From contig CM017572.1 in assembly GCA_007844125.1 (NCBI GenBank), forward strand, positions 37,940,736 to 38,004,735: a stretch of DNA of 64,000 bases. The letters run 5' to 3'. The notes under the pieces are model-generated. The model saw only the letters and a list, made by a program, of their open reading frames with translations, was not told where the DNA came from and searched no databases. The translations under genes and the position numbers were made by a program. Below, one piece after another: positions 24,101-34,058 of this stretch (position 1 is its first letter; every line of letters begins with the position of its first letter). This DNA comes from Sinonovacula constricta (lineage: Eukaryota; Mollusca; Bivalvia; Cardiida; Solecurtidae).

Positions 24101-26762
24101 TTCATGCTATTCAAGATTATGATACCATTCTAGGCAGCCTCTGGAGGCGTGGGTCCAGACGTGATTATCGAGATGTTGGCCAATGTTAACCTGGAGAAGG
24201 ACCTTATGATGGCAGCTAGGAATGCTCGTATTGTTGTACGTAAACACATTTTGTGCTAACTTGTTAATAGTTTCTGGTCTCACAATATGATCAATATTGC
24301 CAGATAAAATGATGTCCCTATGGTGTATATGACCCATCCCACGAATCCACAGAATTATCAACTTATTTGACAGCATGGTGTGCTGTGTGTAAGGGTGTGA
24401 TCACATTGTGGTAAATATTTTCAATTGATAAAGACTTGCAAAGGTCAGTGAAGCATAAAGGATCACGACATAAGTAGATGGACACATCAAAGAACTGATA
24501 CACAGTGATCATATTTTTCATGTTAATCTGTTTACTGGTGAGTTGGTCGAAAACTGATTTTGCTATCTCAAGTTTATATGCAATTTTTTAAAGTAAATTA
24601 TGTCGCACTGAAGCGACATATTTCTCTTACTGGTACGATACATTCTTTTGTGTCAATGTTCTTCTTGTATCTCATTGTGGTTGCCTTGCTTGAATAAACA
24701 CTAAATATAAATATTAATGTATAAGGAGATTAAATGAAAAAACAACAACACATTTAGCAGAATTCTCTGAACCTTGGGCTCAGTGCTCGTAGCAGCAAGG
24801 GTGTGGGTCTAAGAAGGGTAAAGCCTTTTGAAGAAAGATTCCACTCGGGACTTTTTTGTCTAATAGGAGTTCTTTGTACCTCCTCTTAGCTGTAAGGTGG
24901 ACTACAACATTCATATTAAATGGTTAGAACTTCTTAAAACACCTAAGTGTTACAATTTTTCACCAAAAATCTTACAATTAAGTTTGTATGTCTTCATGTT
25001 TTAAAAAGGCGACCCTCATTGATCAGTTTATTTGACTTTGGTTAAATGTGATATCCAACAGTTTGCCTGCATCACATACACGTAACCCTGGTTTGTGGGG
25101 ATTGGAGCATAAATAACACAAAACGATTATTAATACTATCTAAATTCAAAGAAAGTTGAAATAAGTATGATTGGAATTTCTGCTAAATATAGACATTGAC
25201 ATCAGATAGAAAATTACTCAGATGATGATTTAAGTGGTCATATGGTTTTCTTAAAAATAGCTAACTGTGAAGTGTGGCTCAGATAGGAAATACCTATTTA
25301 TTATAATGAGTGATTTGTTATGCTTCACTTTTCACATTGAAGTAGGACACCAATAAACAGCATTTCATCAAATCTGTTAACGCAGTCGGTAGAGCATCGG
25401 CTTCAGGTACGGGAGGCCCTGGGTTTGGTCCAGGGCTGCTACATACCAAAGTTGTAAAAAATGGTAGTGGTATAGCTCCCTTGCTAACGCTTAAGCAAGT
25501 ATAAGGGTAGTTCCACGATTGGTTGGCCCGGTGTCAGGATAATGTGACTGGGTGTGGTATCATGCCAGGGGTTTACGGCATGCTGTACACAGTGAAGGCA
25601 GCTCTATATCTGCTTCAAGTGACCACCATATCCAAATAACTGAAATACAGTTGGTGCGATGATAAACCCAATAAACAAACAAACAGCATTTTGCGGGATC
25701 TTTTAAGGTAACACTAATTGATTTGTTTGTTTAAAAGAGAAAAATCAGTTCCAAACTATTGTATAACACCTTTAAATTTTATTGTACTTACAGTTTGTTG
25801 CAGTGTCACTCTTTTATTACTGTGCTGTGTGTTGTTGTTGTTTTTAATATGCATATGCTCAATGATGAAACATGAAACATGTTTAATATGAAGAATAATT
25901 TCTGTTTTGTTAATTGGATATAATTGGTTGACAGGTGGTTGGAAACAGAGGAAGCATTGAGATCAATCCACAAGTGATGATGCAGAAAGAAGTATCAGTC
26001 ACTGGGATGGCCTTATGGAATGCAACGGAGGTAAAATGTATTTTCTCTGTTATCCCCACTGCCGGAACCTTTGTTTATTTTATTTTTATTAATAATTTCT
26101 CCATGTTGTATAGCTTGTATACCTGGATAAATAAAAGTTTGTTCTTTTCTGTTCTGGTAAAGATTTACTGGGGATGTGTTGACAGACAACTAGTTGGTTA
26201 TCATCATCATTAATTAGATCTATGTTTACTGAGGTCATGCACAATCCAAGAAAATGGTGTTTATTCTTATAAACACTAGTTGGACATTATCATAAAATTT
26301 ACATTGTATTGTGTTTTTCCATTATCACAAACTTGAAACAGTTTGGTGGCTCTTTCTTTGACATTTTTAGGAATGAAACAAACATTAGAAAAAATAATAT
26401 GATAAAATTTATTTATGTCTGTTTATGTTATTTATACTCTTGTATTTCATTTTTTAATGTAGGTCTTTTACATAATTTTGTTACTGCATGATCAATGTTT
26501 GTTTGCGCTTTTTAGTCATTAAAACTTAGACATTCTTTGTAAAATAAACAGAGATTACATAAATTTAATTGATGAAAAATTTCCTCTTGATTCTAATCAG
26601 GATGAATGGCGAGAGATGCATGCTGGTGTGGCAGATGGTGTACGCCAAGGCTGGCTGCAGCCCCACATCTGTAAGGAGTACCCACTGGAGGAGGCGCCCA
26701 CTGCACATCATGATGTCATCCACGCTGGCGCCTCACTTGGCAAACGTGTCTTTGTCTTGTAA
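15101..26762 (+). CDS. CRYZ: Zeta-crystallin / NADPH:quinone oxidoreductase, 8 coding exons, 336 aa
   Basis: A cytosolic medium-chain dehydrogenase/reductase of the zinc-free quinone oxidoreductase type; family members transfer one electron from NADPH to quinones, and some bind AU-rich RNA. Exons: 15101-15227 (ATG 15102), 15821-15973, 16291-16454, 17175-17232, 18199-18348, 24134-24235, 25935-26030 and 26601-26762 (TAA 26760-26762). All introns are GT-AG and all phases agree. The GroES-like half holds YQFGGPEVLQVE, GINPVDTYVRAGTF and LPYTPGSDAAG (about residues 18-80). The Rossmann half holds VLIHGASGAVG (about 159-169, split by intron 4), VIGTAGS, PDVIIEMLANVNLEKDL and VVGNRGSIEINP. The C-terminus is GWLQPHICKEYPLEE...GKRVFVL. 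Length fits the family (human 329). A second ATG at codon 13 (AIMKAVKVYQ) aligns better with the usual start, so the first 12 residues may be an extension. Exons 3 and 5 are followed by intronic tandem duplications. Confidence 0.95.
16388..16760 (+). repeat. Four decaying tandem copies of the 3' half of CRYZ exon 3 with its splice donor
   Basis: Copy 1 is the real exon end (from ttgacctttcaacag to ...accaa, donor gtaagc at 16455). Copy 2 (about 16486-16560) keeps 'ctttcaacag', 'ggcgtgccctgctactct' and 'gctctgtgtatcaagtaagc' and is still open in frame (QQDAGQGVPCYSAYRALCIK). Copy 3 (about 16590-16655) is shortened but keeps 'gtatcaagtaag'. Copy 4 (about 16695-16755) is most diverged and has lost the donor. 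Unit length is about 105 bp. The sequence shows a gradient of decay away from the functional exon. Confidence 0.9.
17395..17597 (+). repeat. Minisatellite in CRYZ intron 4, about 34-bp unit
   Basis: The words 'cttgttcatatctaccactc' and 'gttcataccact' alternate for about 200 bp, giving about six imperfect units of near 34 bp. The stretch is strongly pyrimidine-biased on the + strand, which explains the open frames crossing it. It lies in intron 4 (17233-18198). Confidence 0.85.
18390..18640 (+). repeat. Minisatellite in CRYZ intron 5, 42-bp unit
   Basis: 'ttcttatgttta' recurs at 18429, 18471, 18513, 18555 and 18597, an exact 42-bp period. It alternates with 'aacatcctagtttagattc'. About five to six units start roughly 40 bp after the exon 5 donor. 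Confidence 0.92.
18770..23990 (+). repeat. 34-bp minisatellite with 1176-bp higher-order repeat, CRYZ intron 5
   Basis: The basic unit is 34 bp ('ggtacctggtgattccattt' followed by 'aaactcagtatcaa') and contains a KpnI-type GGTACC palindrome. Variants differ at fixed places (tcaag/taaag, cctgg/ccagg/ccaat) and some units are truncated ('gatatctaaac'). From about 19180 to 23815 the variants repeat as blocks of exactly 1176 bp: 'agatacctgg' at 19311, 20487, 21663 and 22839; 'gtgaaaaggt' at 20311, 21487 and 22663. Blocks are nearly identical to each other, while neighbouring 34-bp units within a block are diverged, so whole blocks were amplified recently. Units before 19180 and after 23815 are more irregular. 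Confidence 0.95.
24236..25378. other. CRYZ intron 6, first part
   Basis: No exon and no clear mobile element are seen. A somewhat GC-richer stretch at 24770-24900 is open only briefly. Confidence 0.4.
25379..25690 (+). repeat. tRNA-derived SINE (family A), well preserved, in CRYZ intron 6
   Basis: The head 'gcagtcggtagagcatcgg' resembles a Pol III A-box and 'gggtttggtccagggctg' a B-box. The body carries 'atggtagtggtatagctccc', 'aatgtgactgggtgtggtat' and 'ggcatgctgtacacagtgaa'; the tail is 'gataaacccaataaac' plus aaac repeats. Copies or fragments lie at 5149, 44575, 61508 and 63905. Confidence 0.85.
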
Positions 26763-28656
26763 TTCATAATGTCATTTACACATGTCCTTTACTCGGCGAA
26801 AATGGATTTGTCTTGTAACTAAGCCATTGTAAGGCCTACATATCGAGTTATGCATACATTAAATAGATAAGGTAAATTATATTTATATAAGTATTATATA
26901 TATTATATAATTTACTTCATATATATCTGTGTCAATACACAGGTTACATGGTAAAAGTCTCTTCATGCATGGTAACATGTAAAAATAAACTGTCTTGGAA
27001 GCTATAACTAGGCAAAAAGCATTAATCAGACATTCCTATTCATACATATATATGAATACTTAAGTCATAAATATACATACATGTCTGTATAATATACAGT
27101 GTTCACTTGTTCTTTTGTCACATTGCAGTATTGGGTCTGACCAATCGTTTTGTAATTAGGCAGTAGTGTCTGAATGATCCAAGCAGTCATTCAGGTTAAT
27201 CACATTTGCTAATACACATTTTAAGCTGCACTTGTTAACCATGCAAACATCTTGTTATATTGCTTACATATATGTTGTCATGGCACTATTTATGGTAGTT
27301 ATAAACAGTTGTCTTGAGTTGGCTGAAAGAGAAACTAGTCATGTAGGACTTTAAAAACCAACAGACCCTATAGCAAGGATAGGATGTGGGTTTTTTTTTG
27401 CGTGTTTAATCCTGTAGATTAACTGTAAAATAAAAACCAACAGATCCTGTAGCAAGGAGTATCCTCTGTTTTTACTGTGAAAATCTATAGATCCTGTAAG
27501 AAGTTTTTTTTCTTGTGCTTTATCCTCTATTTCTGCTGTAAAAACTGATGACCTACTGATTAGAAATAAAACATCTACCTGTATATTTAGTTGTTAGTAG
27601 ACAGTTCCTTTCATTCTTGCATAGTTACTGTTATGTAGCCAGTATTTTAGTAAGTTGAGCAGCACAGGGTTTAGCCTGTGAATTCTAATCAGGAATCTTG
27701 ATGGTGCTTTATTTTTATTTTAAATTAACATTATTGTTATAGTTCTATGACAGTATGATATACAGTGGCTTGTTCACAGTTATAATTATAACTATAACAA
27801 TGTTACGATGTATCAGTTAAAAAAACTCCTACCAAATAATGTGTATGATTGTAATTTACGATTATCAATTTCAACAACATCTTCTTCAGTTTACTGTCAA
27901 ACAGTATTCTATTCCTTACAGTTCTTTGTGTTTATGATGCTCTGGACTAAATTTATGCAAAGTTGGATGATAATGTTAGATCTATGTGTAATCTGCTACA
28001 ATATTAAGGTTCACGGTCATACCGATATTACTGTTATACTTGTCATTATGTGCTTATCATGTTGTTTTTATAGAAAATAAATAATCAGGAAGCATTGCAG
28101 GTTGTCTTGTGGTACTTTTTTCCTATATATGTATCTCTTCAAAATGTCGTAGAGTGGTGAAATTACCTTTTAAAACAGATTTTAATGTTGATAATATATA
28201 ACTTTCTTCAGCAAAATTTGTAAGTTAAATTAAATAATAAAAAATATAATCCAAGGTTTCAATTCAACATAAAAACAACACAAAATAAGTTTTGAGTCTT
28301 CACGTATATATTTGACATTTTAATTAAAGTCTTGCAGTTCTTACCTCACCTAAGCACAGCATGCTCAATGTAAGTTTTTCTTTTTGTTATTAAAATGTCT
28401 AAACCTTTAACTTTAATGAACATTTAGTCTCTTTCCATACTTACTTATGAAAGTAGACATAAATGCTCTTTGGTACGTCCTTCAATGTTCGGACTGCATG
28501 TTAACAAATTGAGATTTTCTAAATTAGCAATGAAACAGTATATAGCAAGAAAAAGCTTGTTCAGAACAACCCATTGAGTATGCATGGTAAAAACCTGACT
28601 TCAGATGCAATGTTTCTTCATTTAAAGATACAATATACATAAACGATGTTATGATC
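26763..28656 (+). other. CRYZ: CRYZ 3' UTR and downstream DNA
   Basis: AATAAA hexamers occur at 26984-26989 and 28076-28081. The second is followed by a GT/T-rich stretch (ggttgtcttgtgg, then t-runs), as expected for a cleavage site, so the 3' UTR could reach about 28.1 kb; the first would give a 0.2-kb UTR. At 27360-27540 a phrase close to 'aaaaaccaacagatcctgtag' is repeated about three times (near 27350, 27435 and 27480). No other coding signal is seen. Confidence 0.4.
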
Positions 28657-28770
28657 TTAAAAAATAGCTTTTCCAGTGCTGCCATTCAGGAATGCTTTTA
28701 TAGCATCTCTGAAGTGTTTCTGGTCAAGAGAAAGACTCTGGATCGATGGTTTCAAATTAAAAGCCTTGTC
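28657..28770 (-). CDS. Candidate terminal exon, MDR-like C-terminus, minus strand
   Basis: On the minus strand, after an acceptor (gatgacag, 28771-28778), 37 codons read DKAFNLKPSIQSLSLDQKHF then RDAIKAFLNGSTGKAIF and stop at 28657-28659. The pattern 'LKPSI...L......A..AFLNGSTGKAIF' resembles the ends of quinone-oxidoreductase-type MDR proteins (compare the CRYZ tail GWLQPHI...GKRVFVL). That would be a second oxidoreductase tail-to-tail with CRYZ, or a relic. The acceptor tract is purine-rich and weak, and no upstream exons were found in 29-42 kb. It may be a pseudogene fragment or chance. Confidence 0.3.
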   Translation of the reverse strand, partial: DKAFNLKPSIQSLSLDQKHFRDAIKAFLNGSTGKAIF

Positions 28771-29698
28771 CTGTCATCTTGATCTTATTAAAGATTCGGA
28801 TTACTTGCATAGCATCAATGTGCAAAATATCTTGAAAGCATGACACAATGACACAGACATTTTGCAAAAACAATAAATATATGTTCAGACTAATTATTAC
28901 TTCCTTACACCCAGATATACTAAATAGCAGTATCCATCTTGGTTAATATTAAAATATTGTTGTTTTTTTATAAGTCAAATTGAGTATTTTTGTTGTTTTT
29001 CGGTCCTAAATTGAATAAATTCTACCTTTCACTTGACAGCAACTTTTGTTAAGTTATATTCTTAATGTCAGTTCAGTGTGTAATTATAAACCACAGAAGC
29101 ATACACTAAAGTAATAACATTGCTTTGTTACAACATTAGTTCCATCAGGTTTAAAGCCATACCATATCGTTCCATTTTTACTGTTTCTCTCAGTTTGTCT
29201 TTATCCATTTCACTTTAAAATGCATCTACAGAAAACAACCTTGAAAATAACAGTAAGATATCGAGAGAGAATGAACTTACTAAGTTCTAGAAAGATACCA
29301 TCTGAACAATAATTATTTGTGTAATGTGAGGCTGCTGCACATGTTCAATTTCTGCTTGTACACTCTAGTTTTATAGTTAATAATAATAATTTTTGCAACT
29401 TGTTTTCTACATATGTAACATCTTGGAAAACCTATTAAATGGTGTCGGGTTTTGCTTTTTATTTTGTTTTAAACCAATCCATGGTCTCTGCAATATACGT
29501 TACATACTTTTAAATAAAAACCATAACTTTTCAAATATGTCCATGTAACTTGCTCTTATATTGCTTAAACCTCTTTAGCGACGCCGTCAATTAATTTTCT
29601 TATTTCTAATGGCACAAGAATAGCAAGGACAACAAGAGATGTAACCCAAATTTTAAAGTTTAAAATTGTGGTATTTTCTTAAACCTAGTAACAAACAA
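28771..29698. other. Non-coding DNA with short minus-strand open stretches
   Basis: A 37-codon minus-strand stretch ending at 29565 reads WVTSLVVLAILVPLEIRKLI then DGVAKEV, which looks like a membrane-anchored C-terminus. It lacks an in-frame start and any splice acceptor, because a stop immediately precedes it. No gene is called. Confidence 0.3.
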
Positions 29699-30131
29699 GA
29701 TGGCCATGATGGCTCTTAATCGCTCACCTTAGTACACGTGCTCATATCTGGCGTCAAGTAACTAAGAGTTATTTACCTTAGAAATATTTGGTGAAGATTA
29801 GAGTGGCCACTGGACTTGTAACAATTTTAAAAATTTTACCTTGTGGCTTACTGAATCCACGTGACCTAGTTAAAAACATATATAAAAGTTCATACTTGTG
29901 GCCTCTAAGCGTGTTCACAAGATGTTTTCTAGAATTCGACATAGTGATCTAGTTTTTGACCCACGTGACCCAGTTACGAAATCGCCCAAGATTTCTTGCA
30001 GGCAAACATTCTGGCCATGTTTAGTGAAGACAGTGCCATAAGTCTGGGATCTAGTGTGTTAACAAGGGTTTTCTAAGATTTGACGTAGTGACCTACTTTT
30101 TGACGCCACGTGACCCAATGACGAACACTGG
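29699..30131 (-). repeat. Inverted copy of the bivalve-type repeat block
   Basis: Read on the minus strand, the words 'gcgattaagagccatcatgg', 'tgggtcacgtggcgtcaaaa', 'gtcactatgtcgaattctag' and 'gcaagaaatcttggg' match the blocks at 3066 and 11562 in order, so this copy is inserted in the opposite orientation. Confidence 0.75.
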
Positions 30132-30539
30132 GTGATTAAAAATCTGATTTAAAGTGTCTATAAAATACATACTAAAAACAAAACAACAACAAACAAACAA
30201 CAATAGCAACAACAAAACCGATATTGGTTATTCACAGTTGTGTAAATAATATTAATTGAGTAAAATGACTGTGCATTATCACAGAACGTTATCTAAGATA
30301 TAAGATAGTTCTATATTGTAGCCGAGAACTATGAATGTGAAGACGTATCTCTGTGTAACGTAGAGATACTATTAGGCCGCTTTTCTACGTGCGCGTGATC
30401 CGTGTCCGGCATCCGTATCCGTGACCGTTTCCGTGGCCGTATCCGCAAGGGGCTTTTTCCATGTCTACGTATCGGTACTACGTAAATGCGTGATATTTCT
30501 GCTTTTCGTGGTCAGCGTTTGAAAAGATAGGATATCTCT

Positions 30540-30932
30540 TTACTTAACGCTACTCGAGTATGACCACCTTCTTACATTGAGAGCGATGTACATTTGCAGG
30601 AAAAGGAAAAAACTGACACATCGCTTGTGGGTTCGATCAATCCTCAGAAATCGCAATATTGGACATACCATCATTTCGTGAAAGAACTTGAATTTTGTGA
30701 TGAGGAATTTCACTTGTACCTTAGACTGACCAAGCATCAGTTTAGATTTTACAACTGGGTGCTCCCTGACCAGTTCTATTAATTTTTCACAAGTTCTCTT
30801 GACGAGAGCTTGCTTTTGGGCATCTTGTCTAGGTTGTGTGCCTCGTCCGTGAATGGTCCGCAACCGTGAAAAGGCGCTCACTGCGCGATTCGTCATGGAT
30901 ACGGACACGGATTCTGTGGTATACGGACACAT
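30540..30932 (-). pseudogene. Relic of a MADF-like Harbinger accessory protein (outer element)
   Basis: The open frame contains KRTCEKLIELVREHPVVKSK and further on FKFFHEMMVCPILRF. The first part resembles the start of MADF/Myb-like domains encoded beside Harbinger transposases (EKLIELV..HPVLYD pattern). The same two blocks occur, in the same order, in the + strand frame of the inner element (EKIIKMVRKYPVLYDQ and FEFFNEMVVGPVYF). The stretch between the blocks is unlike a MADF domain, and the frame start abuts the inner insertion, so the gene is broken or truncated. Function is not inferred beyond the family hint. Confidence 0.5.
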
Positions 30933-30943
30933 GGAAACGTTTC

Positions 30944-31573
30944 GGCCCCTCTTCCACGTCTCCGGATCAGTATCAGTATCCGCATTGCATATCTGAATAA
31001 AAAATGGAACAAGTTAAATAACGTTGGGGCTATTCTTGTCGTCCGTATCAGTATCCAGATAAATTTCGTCCGAAAACAGCGTGCTAATAGAATTGCTCAG
31101 TGAGTCATTTTATCCGCATGCGGATGACATACGGACGACATTTGCCAATATGAAGGGCAAGCTAACATCCCCGAAAACTACAGAAAAAATAATTAAAATG
31201 GTCAGGAAGTACCCGGTACTCTATGACCAAAGAAGTACCACATACAGGGATGCAGATGTAACTGGGAATATTTGAATTCTTTAACGAGATGGTGGTAGGT
31301 CCCGTATATTTTGCGGCGTGTTATAATGGCCCGTTCCCACCACCTGTGTCTTCTTTTGGAGCGAACTTTTCTGGCACGAACCAGAGCAGCCCCAATTAAT
31401 AAAAATGTTGATATTCTTCCTCATCTGACATGTTTCTCTTCAACATACGTTCACAAAAGAAAGATACGCTGTACGTATACGGACACCAAGAATAGGGTGT
31501 CCGCATTGAAATCTTCCGCATACGGATACTGATACGCATCCTGATCCGGATACTGAAACGTGGAATAGCGGCC
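30944..31573. mobile_element. Nested Harbinger-like element inside the outer one
   Basis: The left end GGCCCCTCTTCCACGTCTCC (30944) pairs with the reverse complement of the right end, GGCCGCTATTCCACGTTTCA (from 31573). Both run on into 'gtatccg' words. The flanks are TTC (30941-30943) and TTC (31574-31576), a perfect 3-bp duplication, although PIF/Harbinger normally prefers TWA. Length is 630 bp. The ends resemble but do not match those of the outer element, so this is a sister subfamily that inserted later. Confidence 0.7.
31081..31345 (+). pseudogene. MADF-like coding relic of the inner Harbinger element
   Basis: The frame from 31081 gives KTTEKIIKMVRKYPVLYDQR followed by STTYRDADVTGNI and a stop. 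Shifting one frame at about 31265 continues as IFEFFNEMVVGPVYFAAC, the same block as in the outer element. MADF domains have exactly this 'LI..V...P.LYD....Y.D' layout (established knowledge). The gene is disabled by the frame break and the lack of any continuation. Confidence 0.55.
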
Positions 31574-31655
31574 TTCATCATGTTTCGTTCGATATTTTAC
31601 GTTACGGACCACGGATGACGGACACGGATCACGCGCACATGGAAAAGCGGCCTTA

Positions 31656-33740
31656 ATATACAGATATACAAATGTGCGATCCGGTACCCCAGCGGGAATG
31701 TAATATAGTATTAATACTTATTCTATTGATATAATACATTGTTTTTGTTGGTTAAATTATTATTTCAATAAGTTTTTAATTAAAACATTGCATACTTATA
31801 TTTGCATTTTAGTTTAATACATGTGTTATCATTGGTGTTACATGTAGCGGTATGTGCATGAATGCAATAGTGTCCAACAGTTTAATGGTGGTGAATTGTT
31901 ATATAAATAATTATCAATCGATTTTTAATGTAATTTGGTTTAAACAATCGCAGCAGTGACCAGCAAGGCGTCACTTTTATTATATAATGTATAGTTAATA
32001 TATAATATTTATAATATATAAACTTCGCAATCGATGAATGGCTACGAGATGTGTGGTTCAGTTAAAATTGTACATAACTGTTCTATATGCAGCAAATCAA
32101 ATATCAGTGATGATGTTGAAAAATAAAGAACCATGTTGGGTAGATCTGTGACAAGTTGATTAAGAAAATGAATTTATTGTTCATCACTTCTAAAGGGACG
32201 CGACGAGTTTATATTCAAATCGAAATTAATCAACAATGCAGTCATGGAAATTGTAAAATAGCGATTTGATATTGCATAAACAATTTTGACTAAGGCATTT
32301 TATGTATGCGGAATTGCGATTAAAACTATAATTATTCAAGTTGTTTGAAAATAAATATATTGATTGTTTGTGTACGACCCAATAACCACGGACGTTTATG
32401 TGCCACGGACATTTATGTTCTGTTCAGGGCTAGCGGAGTCCGGAGGCACACCCCTCTGAACATTTAATAATGATATAATGCTCGTAGGTACGTTTTCCAA
32501 AATACCCCAGGCAAAATAAAGTTATTCATATTGCACGTAAAGATTTAATAAGATTTTATGTGAAGCCAATTTTCTATAAATACATGTTTCTATTGTTTGG
32601 GACAACTGTGTTGATCACATAATCGATGTTTTGCAGGAATCGCTGCGTATATGTAACAATACCGTTTTACCTATCATTCCATATCCCAAATTGTGCTTGA
32701 TTCCAGAAGAGGATCAAGGATTTTACTATAAGCGGCCGTGAACTGTTTTTACATGTTTAAACGACCTCACTATATTTTTGTGCATTTCTTAACACGTCAA
32801 TTCCATATATTACATCTAAAGACATGAAATGACCCTTATAGATACCATTAATGATGTATTCGAACGTTGTTCTGAACACATCTGCTATTAGGGTGGACCG
32901 GTGGCAGTCTCCCCTGTGTAAATAAGATTTCTGAATGGCGGATATATGTTCCGAGGTAACATCCGATACAACCTGTCTTTAAAATTTAATTCATGTTATG
33001 TGTGTATAAGATATGTTCTAGGAATTTTTTATTCGTGTGCCTACAAAAATGCACCATTATTATATAGTTCGTAGATTACCTTTTGTGTTAATGGAGATGT
33101 ATATGTAATCGATAATTGTTATATTGTTTTTTGTTGTTGTTGTTTTTTAGAACAGAATGGAGTTTAAGCGGCCTGGTGAAGTTTAACATACATTGCATGT
33201 TGTTGTTTTTGTTTATTTATTTATTTATTTATTTTTTAAATTCTGTTATGTTTTTTCTTTACATATTTCGTCACTGTCAAGCCAAATATTGTATAAAGCT
33301 GATGTGTGTTCTCGAAAACGCTGTTTAAATGTATACGTATTATATTGAGCTTCTTGTACTGTTTGATGTTTGCTTTGCTTAAGCTAATTGCAATAGGTTC
33401 TGTCGTCGACTAAACACACATGAATTACTCTTTTCTTGAATTTCGCCCAAAAGGCATTTAGCAAAAATATGTTAAGTTGCATACATTTGCTACTAGGATG
33501 GACCGGGGACTGCTTTTCCGTGAAAAATGTCGATTTCTAGAATGCCGAATACGTGATCTGACGTGAATTGGGGACCAAATGCAATACGTCTGCCATATGT
33601 TTGATGAAGAAACTTTTGGCGAAAATTCAAGAGAAGCTTTATCTGTGTTTAAACCATAGCTCCATAATTGCCACCTTTATGATGATCAACTATTTGAAAT
33701 GCGATACCAATGATTGCTACTGAAACATGTGTTTGAATGG
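31656..33740. other. Non-coding AT-rich DNA
   Basis: No exon or clear element is seen. A 'tttatttatttatttattta' microsatellite lies near 33208-33235 and a 'ttgttgttgtt' run near 33130. The short frames here are low-complexity. Confidence 0.4.
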
Positions 33741-33759
33741 AGATGCCAATTTATATATA

Positions 33760-33975
33760 TGCCGCAATTACTCAGATCGGGAGGTCGCGGGTTCAAACCC
33801 CAGCCGGGTCGAACCAAAGATTTTAAAGTTGGTAGTGGCGTCCCTCCTAACGCTCGGGGCTAAGGGGACAGCATTACGCCTAACTCGTCGGTGTCAGTAT
33901 AATGGACCGGCCGGGTTCAGTCCCTAGGCATCTCATAAGTGTCCCTGTGCTATAATGATTGATGTGTCGCTGCAC
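33760..33975 (+). repeat. tRNA-derived SINE fragment, different subfamily
   Basis: 'ggtcgcgggttcaaacccca' is a near-perfect Pol III B-box/T-arm. The body continues 'aaagttggtagtggcgtccc', 'ctaacgctcggggctaagg' and 'cggtgtcagtataatgg', which parallels family A (gtagtg..., gctaacgct, gtgtcaggataatg) but with a distinct 3' part. The short ORF over it is not a gene. Confidence 0.65.
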
Positions 33976-34002
33976 AGTATCGGCAAAAATGCCGGCAAAT
34001 AC

Positions 34003-34058
34003 CGCCCCCCTCCCCCCCCCCCCACACACACACCCTCCAATATATATATATCTTGTGT
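34003..34058 (+). repeat. Poly-C / CA / TA low-complexity tract
   Basis: A run of about 20 nearly uninterrupted C's (34003-34022) is followed by (ca)n and then (ta)n. This is a simple repeat, prone to assembly or sequencing error. Confidence 0.9.

Larger units (their letters stand above)
30375..31652. mobile_element. PIF/Harbinger-like DNA transposon, degenerate, carrying a nested relative
   Basis: The left end GGCCGCTTTTCTACGTGCGC and the reverse complement of the right end (GGCCGCTTTTCCATGTGCGC) match over about 45 bp, continuing through 'gtgatccgtgtccg'. The flanks are TTA at 30372-30374 and TTA at 31653-31655, a 3-bp target duplication typical of PIF/Harbinger. The 1278-bp element holds a 630-bp second element (30944-31573); without it the outer copy would be about 645 bp. 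A 130-codon minus-strand frame (30540-30932) is the coding relic. There is no DDE transposase, so the element is non-autonomous. Confidence 0.85.

Noticed and set aside
25379..25450. Possible functional tRNA gene
   Set aside because: A-box and B-box are recognisable, but the stems do not pair into a full cloverleaf and the sequence runs into a SINE body and tail.
29565..29690. Minus-strand stretch resembling a transmembrane tail (WVTSLVVLAILVPLEIRKLI)
   Set aside because: An in-frame stop sits directly upstream, and no splice acceptor lies between that stop and the open stretch, so no valid exon can be built. Kept only as a hint in the findings.
33727..33927. 66-codon + strand frame
   Set aside because: Overlaps a tRNA-derived SINE; the peptide is a reading of the SINE B-box region.
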